Origin: Paenibacillus sp. KS-LC4
Lineage (GTDB): Bacteria; Bacillota; Bacilli; Paenibacillales; Paenibacillaceae
Reading direction: 5' to 3'
Assembly: GCF_036894955.1 (NCBI RefSeq)
Contig: NZ_CP145905.1
Location: forward strand, 3,428,501-3,492,500
DNA: 64,000 bases
Position numbers and translations under genes: made by a program. A model generated the notes under the pieces. That model was not told where the DNA came from and did no database searches. It saw only the letters and a program-made list of their open reading frames with translations. How positions within the stretch are numbered: position 1 is the stretch's first letter; each line of letters begins with the position of its first letter. Shown one piece after another: positions 36,014 to 45,079 of the stretch.

Positions 36014-36482
36014 CTGACTCTCTTTGTTGAATATGGGCCTGCTCTGCCTGCTGCTTCAAGCCATGCAATGTTCTCTCCGCAATTGCATAAACGAACCGAT
36101 TGCCGATAAAACCAGCGAAAAGCCTGCGCGTCCATGGAGGAGAGTTCCAGCGATGTACAATGGATACGGACACCTTCTCTCCAGCCGGTACGATGCGCCA
36201 TTCGACCTCCATCCCTTTCGTCACTCCACGCACATGACGATAACCAACGATTAGCTCCTCCTCGTTCACGATCATTTCGCTTTCCCACCAGACCGGCCAC
36301 TGAAACCGCTTGAACGGCCGTACAGCAGCCATTTTCACAAGACCGCCCCGTTCACTGCCGCCATAGCGAAACTGAATCTGGCGATAGTGCGGAAGCAGCT
36401 GCGGCCAATTTTCGATTTTTCGTGCATATTGAAAAGCTGTCAGCAGTTCACAGCGCATCGTTATCTCATTGTAGGTATGCAT
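35997..36482 (-). CDS. SRPBCC (START-like) family protein, polyketide cyclase/aromatase type
   Basis: 161 residues from ATG 36482; GAGGAGG lies 12 nt upstream, and a coupled GTG at 36518 is the alternative. The sequence runs through the START-like pattern: an early helix (ELLTAFQYARKIENWPQLLPHYRQIQF), a beta-sheet middle (WWESEMIVNEEELIVGYRHV, MEVEWRIVPAGEKVSVSIVHRW) and a long C-terminal helix (ERTLHGLKQQAEQAH). The family includes coenzyme Q-binding proteins and aromatase/cyclases that bind hydrophobic molecules. A cyclase or lipid-binding role is inferred from its place between an FAD enzyme and a ketosynthase. Confidence 0.75.
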   Translation of the reverse strand: MHTYNEITMRCELLTAFQYARKIENWPQLLPHYRQIQFRYGGSERGGLVKMAAVRPFKRFQWPVWWESEMIVNEEELIVGYRHVRGVTKGMEVEWRIVPAGEKVSVSIVHRWNSPPWTRRLFAGFIGNRFVYAIAERTLHGLKQQAEQAHIQQRESGGHIG

Positions 36483-36514
36483 GAGCTTACCCAACCTCCT
36501 CGTATGTGCTCTAT

Positions 36515-37675
36515 TCACAAGCAGTCACCGATTAATGCCGCCAAACGGCTTCGGGCGGCAGGCAGCGAGCCAAGTCCGCGCAAAGCAGATTGCCACAGCA
36601 GCTCATGCCTGCTCGTCCATTCGATCAGCTTTTGCAGCCGAATAGCTGGTGTAAAGCGGCTATGCTGAAGCTGCGCAAAGTGAGCCAGAGGCGTCTGGCT
36701 GCCGCTCTCCAGTGCTTGCACCAGCAGCGGTGCTGCAAGCTCCGCGCTGCTGAGCGCGCGGTAAATGCCCTGACCTGTCAGCGGATCATAATATCCCGCT
36801 GCATCGCCTATAAGGAGAAGACCTGCCTGCTGCGTTGCCCTTACGCGGCGATCAAACGGCCCGCAGGCGAGCACTTCGCTGGTGCAGTCTGCTCCCTGCA
36901 AGCGCTCCGCCAGCTCGGGAAGCTCGCTTACCTTGCTTAGCAGCCATGCAGCGCGCCCCTCCTTGCGTCCAGCAAGCGCTCCCACGCTCCCGCACTCGCT
37001 TCCCGTCAGCTGGGCGAGCGTCATATTGGCCTCGCCGCCGCCAATTGGCGCAAGCCCTACAACGATGCCGCGTCTCGTAAACAGCTCAACGCGGGGTTGC
37101 AAATCCCGCACCCCGCTCACCCGCGCCGTGAATGCTGTTTTGCGCAGCGGGCCGAAGCTGCTCAGCCCCGCGCAGCGAGCAACTGCCGAGCGAATACCGT
37201 CCGCGCCAACGACGAGGCGCGCCCGAAATTGCGAGGCCTGCCCCGCTGATGAATAAGCGATAACACCCGCCACACGACCATGCTCCCAAATAAGACGCTG
37301 CACCCTCATTTGTTCTATTACGTGCGCACCAGCCTCCCCAGCATACAGCGCAAGCGCATAATCCAGCTTTTCACGAGCGCAGGCCATTCCGAATTGGCCA
37401 GCGGGGAAAGACGCCAGCAGCTCCGCCTTTCCGCTTGTCAGCCGCCAGCCATGGATGAGCGAATGCTCCATGCTGCTGCGAATCGCCGCGAATTTTCCAG
37501 CAGGCAATATACGCGCAAGCGCAGCGACTGCGCCAGGATTAAGCGATTCGCCGCATGGCTTGCGCCGCGGAAGCGATTCACGCTCCAGCACCAGCACCTT
37601 TATACCCTGAGCAGCTAAGCGTGCGGCCAGTACGCTGCCGGCTGGCCCTGCGCCAACAATGATGACATCATGCAT
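36515..37675 (-). CDS. FAD-dependent oxidoreductase, geranylgeranyl-reductase/monooxygenase-like
   Basis: 386 residues from ATG 37675; a longer frame upstream has no motif and lies within the methyltransferase gene, which overlaps by 8 nt. The Rossmann motif DVIIVGAGPAGSVLAARLAAQG binds FAD; LERESLPRRKPCGESL matches the GGR/FixC group. VVGADGIRSAVARCAG and LLIGDAAGYYDPLTGQGIYRAL are the second and third FAD motifs. Members hydroxylate aromatic substrates or reduce isoprenoid double bonds. Which applies here is undecided. Central gene of the four-gene operon. Confidence 0.86.
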   Translation of the reverse strand: MHDVIIVGAGPAGSVLAARLAAQGIKVLVLERESLPRRKPCGESLNPGAVAALARILPAGKFAAIRSSMEHSLIHGWRLTSGKAELLASFPAGQFGMACAREKLDYALALYAGEAGAHVIEQMRVQRLIWEHGRVAGVIAYSSAGQASQFRARLVVGADGIRSAVARCAGLSSFGPLRKTAFTARVSGVRDLQPRVELFTRRGIVVGLAPIGGGEANMTLAQLTGSECGSVGALAGRKEGRAAWLLSKVSELPELAERLQGADCTSEVLACGPFDRRVRATQQAGLLLIGDAAGYYDPLTGQGIYRALSSAELAAPLLVQALESGSQTPLAHFAQLQHSRFTPAIRLQKLIEWTSRHELLWQSALRGLGSLPAARSRLAALIGDCL

Positions 37676-38513
37676 GACGCACGAGCGCCAAGCGAAATGG
37701 AAAATGCCGATGCACGACAGCGGCGGGAACTCCTGCCTGTGCCAGCAGCTCCTTCGCTTCGCGCGCTGTATAGGAGCGCTGGACAGACATTGGCCCATCA
37801 TGCTTCGTCACCGGGCTGCGCCAGATGAACTTGGCGAGCAAACGTGCGGACAGCAGCGCTAAGCGATGCCGCTCCAAATCGGTCACGACCCAGCCGACCC
37901 GTGCTACCCTGTCGATTTCCCCCAGCATACGGCTCGCTTCCCCGTCATCCAAATGATGCAGCGCCAAATTGCTGAAGACGATGTCAAAGCTGTTATCCTC
38001 GAAGGGAAGAGCGGTTCCATCGGCTTGCAGCACTTGTATCGCCGTCTGATGAGCGGTGCGTTTTGCCGCAAGCTCCACCATTTTAGGATGAATATCCACG
38101 CCGACAATTTCTACTGCCATCCCGCGACTGCTGCACCATTTTTCCAAGGCAATCGGAATGTCTGCAAGCCCCGTCGCCACATCGAGCAGCCTTATTTTCA
38201 CCCTGTCGCCTGTCCCATATGCTGCCCCTGCCTCGTCGTGTCCTCGCCCCCTCCCTCCCCGCTGCTTGCCCTGCGAACGCTGCATTTCCTCTGCCCTTTG
38301 CCCCCATGCATTGCTATAGCCAAGCTTCTGCTCCAGCTCGCGAGCCCGCCGTGCAATTGCCGTCTGTCTGAGCAGCCGCTCCAAATGCTTGAACAGCACC
38401 GGATTGCCGCCCAAATAGCGGTTGACCTGCCACACCTCAGCAAGACTCCTCTCAAGCTCCTCCAGCTCTAACTCTTCCTCATCAAGCTTTTCCTTCGCAT
38501 ACAGCCGCTTCAT
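37668..38513 (-). CDS. class I SAM-dependent methyltransferase with N-terminal helical extension
   Basis: 281 residues from ATG 38513 (GGAGG 8 nt upstream). The methyltransferase core has motif I LLDVATGLADIPIAL, motif II VEIVGVDIHPKMVELA, and LPFEDNSFDIVFSNLALHHLDD of the UbiE/Methyltransf_11 group. Residues 1-100 are a charged helical extension with an Arg/Gly-rich segment (GKQRGGRGRGHDEAG), not usual for the family. First gene of the operon with FAD oxidoreductase, SRPBCC protein and ketosynthase, so it likely methylates the product of that pathway. Confidence 0.85.
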   Translation of the reverse strand: MKRLYAKEKLDEEELELEELERSLAEVWQVNRYLGGNPVLFKHLERLLRQTAIARRARELEQKLGYSNAWGQRAEEMQRSQGKQRGGRGRGHDEAGAAYGTGDRVKIRLLDVATGLADIPIALEKWCSSRGMAVEIVGVDIHPKMVELAAKRTAHQTAIQVLQADGTALPFEDNSFDIVFSNLALHHLDDGEASRMLGEIDRVARVGWVVTDLERHRLALLSARLLAKFIWRSPVTKHDGPMSVQRSYTAREAKELLAQAGVPAAVVHRHFPFRLALVRHA

Positions 38514-38692
38514 AGCTGCCACCTCCTGCTTTGCTTTCCTTATTGTTATTGTTTTCCACCTTTTTTATCCGCCTAACGCTTATATTTATTTCATTTTTTT
38601 ACCTGCTGGAATTAGGCAGCTTCCTTCGCAACCTCCAGCCTCCCCTTGCGTCTAATAGAATAGAGAAACTAGAGGAGAGTGATAGAACGCTT

Positions 38693-40609
38693 ATGAAATT
38701 TAAAATGAGAAAGCTGACCGCATTGCTGGTGCTGCTCATGCTGAGCCAGACCTTTGCCACGGGCAGCAGCATAGCTGCGAGCTCTGCAACCAAGTACCGG
38801 GTGTATCAGAACGATGCGGCGCTCAAGGAATTTGCAACTGAGAATCAGGCCATTGCCTACGCCCAAAGCTTTGCCTACAGCCATGTCGAGCAGATTTCAG
38901 GCCGAGTGTGGGTATGGGACAATTTTCCGAGGTATAAGGTCTATCAAGGCGGCGCCTCCAATCCGAAGTGGGAATATCGCACCTATGAACAAGCACAGGC
39001 CGCAGCGAAGCAGCTAGGTCAAGTACATATTCGAGATTTGCAGCAGCCGGGCTGGGTATTTGAATCTTATGCCAAGTTCCAGCTGTATCAAGGTGAAACG
39101 ACGAAAAACAGCTGGGGCTTTGCTACCCTTGCAGCCGCTAAGAAGGAAGCAGCCAATTGGGGCAATGCTCATATCATAAAACGCTCCACGAATGAGTGGG
39201 TATGGGACAATGTGACGGCTGCGCAAAAGAAAGAGCAGCGTGCAGGCCAAGCCATTTACATGATTACGAAGGATGGCGGACAAATTACCGGCACCAAAAC
39301 GTACGCTTACCTTTATGACGCTGTTCAAGCAGCGGCCAAGCTAAGCGATAGCGAGGTGACCAATACTGCGAAAGGCAAGGTCGTTTTCTCCAATGCTCGC
39401 CGTTACGAGGTTCAGCAAAATGGAAAAACCATTCAATCCTTTATTAGTGTGGATGCCGCAATACCTTTTGCCAAAAAATATGCTGGTACAGATATCGTTA
39501 ACAATAACGTCGTCTGGTGGACCAACAAGCCCTATTTATCCGTTTATCAAAACGACAAAATCATTAAAAGCGTGCACACCAAAGACTCCGCAGTGACGCT
39601 AGCCAAAAGCTATGCAAATGCCACCGTTCGAAATGCGGATGGACGGATAGTATGGAGCAATGTAACAAAGCTGATTTATTTGGGCTGGAATGGTTCCTCG
39701 AACAGTCAGACAATTTTGGGGCATGTAGCGGGGACACAGGGGCTCGATATTGATTCACCAACTTGGTTTGAATTAGCGGATGCAAGCGGCAAGCTGAATG
39801 ACATGTCCGATGCGGCGACTGCTAATGCCTTGAAGGCGCAGGGCGTTCTCGTCATGCCGCTTCTGCACAACCAGTTTGATCGAAAAATGACGAGCGCCTT
39901 TCTTGCCGATTCAGCAGCACAGACCACTTTCATTAACAATCTGGTCGCCAAGCTAACGTCGCTTCGCGTCTATGGCCTCAATATTGATTTTGAAGAGGTA
40001 GCAGGCTCTGATCGGGCGAGCTATACCGCATTTGTCAAAGCACTTACGAAAGCGGCTCATGCCAAAGGATTGAAAGTATCCATCGACCTGCCGCGCGGCA
40101 GCGCCAGCTGGAATCAGGCAACAGCGTATGACCATACCGCACTGGCAGGCATTGTCGATACCATTATTATTATGGCTTATGACGAGCACTGGAGCACAGG
40201 CCCGGAAGCCGGTTCCGTCTCCAGCCTGGCATGGGCGGAGGAGGGCGTTAAGCAGTTTCTTGATTATGGCATTCCCCGCAAAAAGCTGATGCTCGGCATT
40301 CCCTTCTACGTTCGGGAGTGGAAGCTGGATAACGCAGGCGCTCTCATTAGCAATCGCGCTATTTATATGAAGGAGGTGCCGCAGCTCATTAAGGATACGA
40401 ATGCTGTAGGTACGCCAGATGTGGCATCCGGTCAAACAAAATATACGTATGTGAAGGATGGCTTTACCTACGTGTTTTGGGCCGAGACCGCTTCAACCGT
40501 ACAAGCTCGCATCAACATGGCGAAAAAATACGATCTTGCAGGCGTTGCAGCGTGGCGCCTTGGCTACGAAAGTGCCGAGCTATGGACGATGATGCTCCGT
40601 TTGAAATAA
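38693..40609 (+). CDS. secreted GH18 family glycoside hydrolase with six N-terminal repeats
   Basis: 638 residues from ATG 38693. The ribosome binding site is distant (GGAG 15 nt upstream), but this start gives a clean signal peptide (MRKLTALLVLLMLSQTFA, cleavage near SSIAAS). Six degenerate repeats of about 45 residues follow, each starting like YxVYQN and ending in a W-x-N motif (VWVWDN, WVFES, WVWDN, VVFSN, VWWTN, IVWSN). The C-terminal 310 residues are a GH18 barrel with the catalytic signature YGLNIDFEEV, corresponding to DxxDxDxE, and IIIMAYDEHWS. Likely acts on peptidoglycan or chitin; the repeats may bind the cell wall. Confidence 0.85.
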   Translation: MKFKMRKLTALLVLLMLSQTFATGSSIAASSATKYRVYQNDAALKEFATENQAIAYAQSFAYSHVEQISGRVWVWDNFPRYKVYQGGASNPKWEYRTYEQAQAAAKQLGQVHIRDLQQPGWVFESYAKFQLYQGETTKNSWGFATLAAAKKEAANWGNAHIIKRSTNEWVWDNVTAAQKKEQRAGQAIYMITKDGGQITGTKTYAYLYDAVQAAAKLSDSEVTNTAKGKVVFSNARRYEVQQNGKTIQSFISVDAAIPFAKKYAGTDIVNNNVVWWTNKPYLSVYQNDKIIKSVHTKDSAVTLAKSYANATVRNADGRIVWSNVTKLIYLGWNGSSNSQTILGHVAGTQGLDIDSPTWFELADASGKLNDMSDAATANALKAQGVLVMPLLHNQFDRKMTSAFLADSAAQTTFINNLVAKLTSLRVYGLNIDFEEVAGSDRASYTAFVKALTKAAHAKGLKVSIDLPRGSASWNQATAYDHTALAGIVDTIIIMAYDEHWSTGPEAGSVSSLAWAEEGVKQFLDYGIPRKKLMLGIPFYVREWKLDNAGALISNRAIYMKEVPQLIKDTNAVGTPDVASGQTKYTYVKDGFTYVFWAETASTVQARINMAKKYDLAGVAAWRLGYESAELWTMMLRLK

Positions 40610-40670
40610 TTTCAGTCCGAGAAACATCAGCTTTTTTCAACGTGTGAACCTTATACATTGTTCTATTTTG

Positions 40671-40719
40671 CAAAAGAAACAAGCCAGGGGCTCAATAGTC
40701 CCCTGGCTTGTTTCTTTTG
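40671..40719. terminator. strong bidirectional terminator
   Basis: A perfect 15-bp stem (40676-40690 with 40700-40714, GAAACAAGCCAGGGG) and 9-nt loop is flanked by AAAA and TTTT. It serves the convergent GH18 and cysN genes. Confidence 0.92.
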
Positions 40720-40740
40720 TAATCCTCTCACTTCATTGAA

Positions 40741-42390
40741 CTATACTTGAATGAGAGCCTTCACAACCCGTTTTACGGCATCATTGGCCGCTTCCTCAAT
40801 CGAAGAGCTGTTTACAGCAGCAGCGATTGGCAAGAAGGCTTGGCCGATTATTTCTTGCGCAGCTGCCTGGTCGTTGTCACTTGCAGAGCCGGCTAATACC
40901 AAGGCAATAAGCCCCGCATTGTTCAGCAAGGTCGCATAACCCGCGATTTGGCGCACAGATTCGCCTAAGCTGTTCTCGATTAGCATCGTATGATAGCCTC
41001 TCGCGACCAACCTCTTCTCGATTTCCTTCGCAATCGCCAAGTTGTCCGAAACGGAACCCTCAAGCCATAGCGTAAATGGCTGCTGCCCTTTTTGCTGGGC
41101 GCGGACATCTCTTGTGATTTCCGTTTCGTTTAGGCCCATACTGCTCACGCTTTGAAGCGCTTCGTCAATGACGCCGCAAGCGGAGGTCATATTCGTTACA
41201 CGATCAATGAGAATGAATCCACCGATGCTTTTGTTTTTTTCAAAAGCATCAAAAACAATACCATCCGATAATGAAAATTCACATTTTGCCACTTCATTTT
41301 TAACGACATGATCGGCAGAAACCGTGTTTCCTGTATTAATATCAATTTTGTGCTTAATAGCTGTCACCGTACCAGGAAGAACCTTTGTACCTACCTTCAC
41401 CAGAACATTTTTCCCCGGCGTCAGGACAGAATCATCCATCCAAAGAATCGTAGCGCTAAAGCTGTCGGCCTCTTGGAGCTGATCATCCTTCGTAAATACA
41501 CATCCGCGTGAAACGTCAACCTCCCGATCCAATTGAATCGTGACCGGTTGTCCGGCATGAGCCGAATTCCTGTCTTGGTCCGTGACAAAGATTCGTTTGA
41601 CCTTCGCCTTCTCACGGCTAGGCAAAGTGATCAGCTCATCGCCAACCGCAATGCTGCCCGCTTCAATCTGCCCTTGAAATCCGCGAAAGGTGTGGTCTGG
41701 CCTGCATACTCGCTGAACGGGCATCATAAACGGCAACCCATCGTCGCTTGCATGAACATCTACACCTTCAAGATAAGGCAGCAAAGGTAGACCCTCGTAC
41801 CAAGGCGTATTAGGCGATTTCTTCGTAATATTATCCCCTTCTGTTGCAGAAACAGGAATTACCTGAATGCTTTCAAACTGGAATTCAGCGGCTGTGCGAG
41901 AGAAAGCTTCTTTGATCTCATCAAATATTTTCGCATCAAAATCCACCAAATCCATTTTATTTACCGCCAACACCAGATGCTTGATCCCCATGAGAGCGCA
42001 AATCCGGGTATGGCGCTTCGTTTGCGTAATAATTCCTTTTTTTGCGTCCACCAAAATAATGGCAAGATCTGCAAAGGATGCGCCTACAGCCATGTTGCGC
42101 GTATATTCTTCATGCCCCGGCGTGTCCGCTACAATGAATGAACGGTGATCCGTCGTAAAATACCGATAAGCTACATCAATCGTAATCCCCTGCTCACGTT
42201 CAGCCAGCAGTCCATCAAGCAGCAAGGAGTAGTCAATTTTGCCGCCGCGGCTGCCCAGCCTGCTGTCCAGCTCCAAGGCTCTCTCCTGGTCAGCGAACAA
42301 AAGCTTAGCCTCATAAAGCATATGTCCAATCAAGGTGGATTTGCCGTCATCCACACTTCCGCAAGTAATAAATTTAAGCAGACTCTTCAT
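40741..42390 (-). CDS. cysN: sulfate adenylyltransferase subunit 1 (CysN) with degenerate CysC-like tail
   Basis: 549 residues from ATG 42390 (GGGAGGG 11 nt upstream, inside the end of cysD). With CysD it makes APS from sulfate and ATP, coupled to GTP hydrolysis. G1 GSVDDGKST at residues 11-19, AEREQGITIDVAY, DTPGHEEYT and NKMD give an intact GTPase. Beta-barrel domains reach about residue 415. Residues 425-549 resemble an APS kinase (QQPFTLWLEG, EKRLVARGYHTML, NNAGLIALVLAG), but the expected GLSGAGKS P-loop is replaced by EGSVSDNLA and the DGD and FISPF regions are missing. Kinase activity in the tail is therefore unlikely. Confidence 0.92.
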   Translation of the reverse strand: MKSLLKFITCGSVDDGKSTLIGHMLYEAKLLFADQERALELDSRLGSRGGKIDYSLLLDGLLAEREQGITIDVAYRYFTTDHRSFIVADTPGHEEYTRNMAVGASFADLAIILVDAKKGIITQTKRHTRICALMGIKHLVLAVNKMDLVDFDAKIFDEIKEAFSRTAAEFQFESIQVIPVSATEGDNITKKSPNTPWYEGLPLLPYLEGVDVHASDDGLPFMMPVQRVCRPDHTFRGFQGQIEAGSIAVGDELITLPSREKAKVKRIFVTDQDRNSAHAGQPVTIQLDREVDVSRGCVFTKDDQLQEADSFSATILWMDDSVLTPGKNVLVKVGTKVLPGTVTAIKHKIDINTGNTVSADHVVKNEVAKCEFSLSDGIVFDAFEKNKSIGGFILIDRVTNMTSACGVIDEALQSVSSMGLNETEITRDVRAQQKGQQPFTLWLEGSVSDNLAIAKEIEKRLVARGYHTMLIENSLGESVRQIAGYATLLNNAGLIALVLAGSASDNDQAAAQEIIGQAFLPIAAAVNSSSIEEAANDAVKRVVKALIQV

Positions 42391-42391
42391 C

Positions 42392-43315
42392 TTAGAAATA
42401 GCCCTCCCGTTTACGTCTTTCCATGCTTCCCGCTTCTTCCTGATCAATAACCCTCGTTGTCCGTTCGGATGATACCGCGCCGAGCGTCTCTTCAATAATA
42501 GCATCCAGCGTGTCCGCATCAGACAAGGCGCCGCCAGTCAGCGGATAACAGCCTAATGTGCGAAATCTCATCTTCAGCATTTCAACCTTCTCACCCGGCT
42601 CGAGCCTCATCCGCTCATCATCCGCCATTATGATCTGCCCATCGCGATTAATGACAGGCCGTTCTTTGGCAAAATAAAGAGGAACAATATCAATGTTCTC
42701 TCTGCGAATGTATTGCCAAATATCCTTTTCTGTCCAGTTGGAAATCGGGAATACACGGATGCTTTCACCCTTATTAATTCTTGTATTAAAAAGCTTCCAC
42801 ATTTCTGGACGTTGGTTTTTCGGATCCCAAGCATGATTTTTATTACGGAATGAGAAAATCCGCTCCTTCGCACGCGACTTCTCCTCATCACGTCGTCCAC
42901 CGCCAAAAGCAGCTGTAAATCCGTATTTGTCCAGCCCCTGCTTCAGCGCCTGAGTTTTCATAATATCCGTATAGGCGGAGCCATGATCAAATGGGTTGAT
43001 CCCTTGCTCAATCCCTTCTTGATTGGAGTGAACAAGCATGTTGATTCCAAATTCTTTCGCCTTGCGGTCGCGGAATTCAATCATCTCCTTGAACTTCCAC
43101 GTTGTATCAATATGCATGAAAGGAAACGGCGGCTTCTCCGGATAAAATGCTTTCAACGCCAAATGCAGCATAACGGAGCTATCCTTACCGATCGAATACA
43201 GCATCACGGGATTTTCACATTCCGCCGCTACTTCTCGAATAATATAAATCGCCTCAGCCTCGAGTTGATCCAGATGTGTCGTTGCATCTATGGAATCAAG
43301 CATCATTTTGTCCAT
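42392..43315 (-). CDS. cysD: sulfate adenylyltransferase subunit 2 (CysD)
   Basis: 307 residues; the PAPS-reductase/ATP-sulfurylase-fold catalytic subunit. Motifs: [19 protein letters not shown] (PP-loop), [51 protein letters not shown] and [21 protein letters not shown] lies 10 nt before ATG. The stop is 1 nt from the cysN start, giving a cysDN operon. No CysH, CysC or sulfate permease gene is in the window. Confidence 0.97.
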   Translation of the reverse strand: MDKMMLDSIDATTHLDQLEAEAIYIIREVAAECENPVMLYSIGKDSSVMLHLALKAFYPEKPPFPFMHIDTTWKFKEMIEFRDRKAKEFGINMLVHSNQEGIEQGINPFDHGSAYTDIMKTQALKQGLDKYGFTAAFGGGRRDEEKSRAKERIFSFRNKNHAWDPKNQRPEMWKLFNTRINKGESIRVFPISNWTEKDIWQYIRRENIDIVPLYFAKERPVINRDGQIIMADDERMRLEPGEKVEMLKMRFRTLGCYPLTGGALSDADTLDAIIEETLGAVSSERTTRVIDQEEAGSMERRKREGYF

Positions 43316-43746
43316 GAAAAAAGTGCCTCCCTTTAATCCTTACTAAATCTATAGACTATAACTTATATCCTATCAGATTTTCACTTTTATGCAAAGTGGA
43401 ATAAAGTAAATTCTTTTATTTTTTTGAGGCGTTAGTTTTCATCAAAATGGACGACGAAACTACGCACCATTAAATTGGATAATTCCATTATAGAAAAAAT
43501 GCAGGGATGATGTGTATCAAGCTAGCATGAACAATTGGCGGAGCAATTAATCTTGAGCAAGCACAGCTCTAGGCCTCTGGACTGCTTGCATGAGTGAACA
43601 ATGGCTTTCATCTAATGCTATCCCTTGATTTTGCGGGCGAAGTCCTGCTATCCTGTTTAAATGTTACAATTTCGATACATTTGCTGCCTATTTCGAAACA
43701 ATTGCCCGTTATAATTCATCATAGGGAACACTTAAGGAGGCTTTTT
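43316..43746. other. divergent intergenic region between cysD and a peptidase gene
   Basis: 431 bases, A+T-rich near cysD. On the minus strand the cysD leader has CTATAGATTT and TTATAGTC elements that could be part of a promoter or operator, but no confident -35/-10 pair or known sulfur-regulator box was identified. The plus strand half has no recognisable promoter apart from TATAAT near 43710. Upstream in-frame codons to 43594 show no coding character. Confidence 0.4.
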
Positions 43747-44541
43747 TTGAAAATGAGGATAAAAAGAACAGGACAGGCTCTGGCGGTTTTGCTGCTGCTG
43801 TTTGCCTTTGGCTGTACTGGCGCACAAGAAACGGGTTCGCCCATAGCTAGCCAGTCCCCAGCGAGCAATACGAATACCGATGCTGCGGGGGCAGCGGCGG
43901 ATAGCGCCGTCCAGGAAACATCGGGTACTATTGACGATTTACTTGTCGTAGCGAACCCTGCCGCCGCTGTCGTACTCGTAAACAAGCAATACAGCTTGCC
44001 TGAAGGCTACGAGCCGCAGGATTTGGTATATCCTAATGTCGCATTCACCTTCACTGAGAAAATCGACAAGCGTATGCTCCGCAAGGAAGCAGCTGACGCC
44101 TTGGAGCAATTATTCGCTGGAGCAGCTGGTGATGGCATTAAGTTAGCTGGCGTTTCCGGCTACCGTTCTTATGATCGCCAGCAAACACTGTTCAACAATT
44201 ATGTGAAAAAGGATGGCGAGGCAGCCGCTCGCATGTACAGCGCTGTACCGGGTACGAGCGAGCATCAGACTGGCCTTGCTATTGACGTTACGGGTGCAGA
44301 TGGCAAATGTGCGGCAGAGGATTGCTTTGCGGGCACGCCTGAAGCAGATTGGCTCGCAGAGCATGCATCGGAATATGGCTACATTATTCGTTATCCCGAT
44401 GGGAAAGACAGCATTACCGGCTACAAATATGAGCCTTGGCATATTCGATATGTCGGCAAGGAGCTTGCCAAAGAGCTTAACGAGCGCGACATTACTCTAG
44501 ATGAATATTACAATGCGGTTCCGGTATCCGAGAAACGTTAA
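43747..44541 (+). CDS. VanY-type D-alanyl-D-alanine carboxypeptidase lipoprotein (M15B)
   Basis: 264 residues from TTG 43747 (GGAGG 6 nt upstream; ATG 43753 would be 12 nt away). Lipobox LFAFGC gives a lipoprotein; a Ser/Thr/Ala-rich linker of about 45 residues follows. The zinc peptidase domain has SGYRSYDRQQTLFNNYV, SEHQTGLAIDVTG (His and Asp ligands) and EPWHIRYVG (Glu and His). It trims the terminal D-Ala of peptidoglycan pentapeptides at the outer face of the membrane. Single gene with a strong terminator. Confidence 0.93.
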   Translation: MKMRIKRTGQALAVLLLLFAFGCTGAQETGSPIASQSPASNTNTDAAGAAADSAVQETSGTIDDLLVVANPAAAVVLVNKQYSLPEGYEPQDLVYPNVAFTFTEKIDKRMLRKEAADALEQLFAGAAGDGIKLAGVSGYRSYDRQQTLFNNYVKKDGEAAARMYSAVPGTSEHQTGLAIDVTGADGKCAAEDCFAGTPEADWLAEHASEYGYIIRYPDGKDSITGYKYEPWHIRYVGKELAKELNERDITLDEYYNAVPVSEKR

Positions 44542-44549
44542 TACCCATT

Positions 44550-44579
44550 AAAAAAAGCGGCAGCTTGGCCGCTTTTTTT
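44550..44579. terminator. bidirectional intrinsic terminator
   Basis: AAAAAAGCGGC and GCCGCTTTTTT form an 11-bp stem with a 6-nt loop, between the M15B gene and the convergent ArsR-type gene. Confidence 0.9.
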
Positions 44580-44606
44580 AATTTAAATACAAGAATTTAT
44601 ATGTAC

Positions 44607-44921
44607 TTAAATATACTGCTCGTCTGTTGCCAAAATGGAGTCCAGCAGCCCCGGAAAACATAAGTCAAGATGGTCCCTGCGAACGGAATAATAGTGCTGC
44701 TTGCCTTCAATTCGCGGCTGAATGATTCCTCCTTCGCGCAATATTTTGACATGATGCGATAGCGTCGATTTGGACAAATGCTCCACCTCGAAAGAGGAGC
44801 AGTTTCGTTCCCCTCCCTTGGCAAGGCATAAAACAATTTTAAGCCGTACAGGGTCGCTCAGCGCATGAAGCACCGTTGTGAGCTTCATTTCATTGGCTTC
44901 CGGTAATTTTACAGTTTTCAT
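44607..44921 (-). CDS. ArsR/SmtB-family winged-helix repressor
   Basis: 104 residues from ATG 44921; an in-frame TTG at 44957 is the alternative and neither has a good ribosome binding site. The domain has the ArsR order VLHALSDPVRLKIVLCLAKGG, LSKSTLSHHVKILREGGIIQPRIEGKQHYYSV. Two cysteines (LCLAKGGERNCSSF) do not form the classical ELCVCDL metal site, so a metal or another signal cannot be assigned. It is divergent from a small membrane transporter gene with 158 bp between starts, the usual layout for a local repressor and its target. Confidence 0.86.
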   Translation of the reverse strand: MKTVKLPEANEMKLTTVLHALSDPVRLKIVLCLAKGGERNCSSFEVEHLSKSTLSHHVKILREGGIIQPRIEGKQHYYSVRRDHLDLCFPGLLDSILATDEQYI

Positions 44922-45079
44922 ACCGCCCAACGTATCATATCTTGCTGCATGTTTCAATGTACTTTTGACACTTTAAATGGCACTAAGCGTATAGGCTTCG
45001 AAAGCCTCCTTTAAAAAATCTTTCCCTTGGGCAACATATAAGCGCAATGGAATATTTGAATGAAAGGAGCCGCAAACCT

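Noticed and set aside
38531..38692. A longer hydrophobic N-terminus for the GH18 protein
   Set aside because: No ribosome binding site; the start at 38693 already gives a normal signal peptide.
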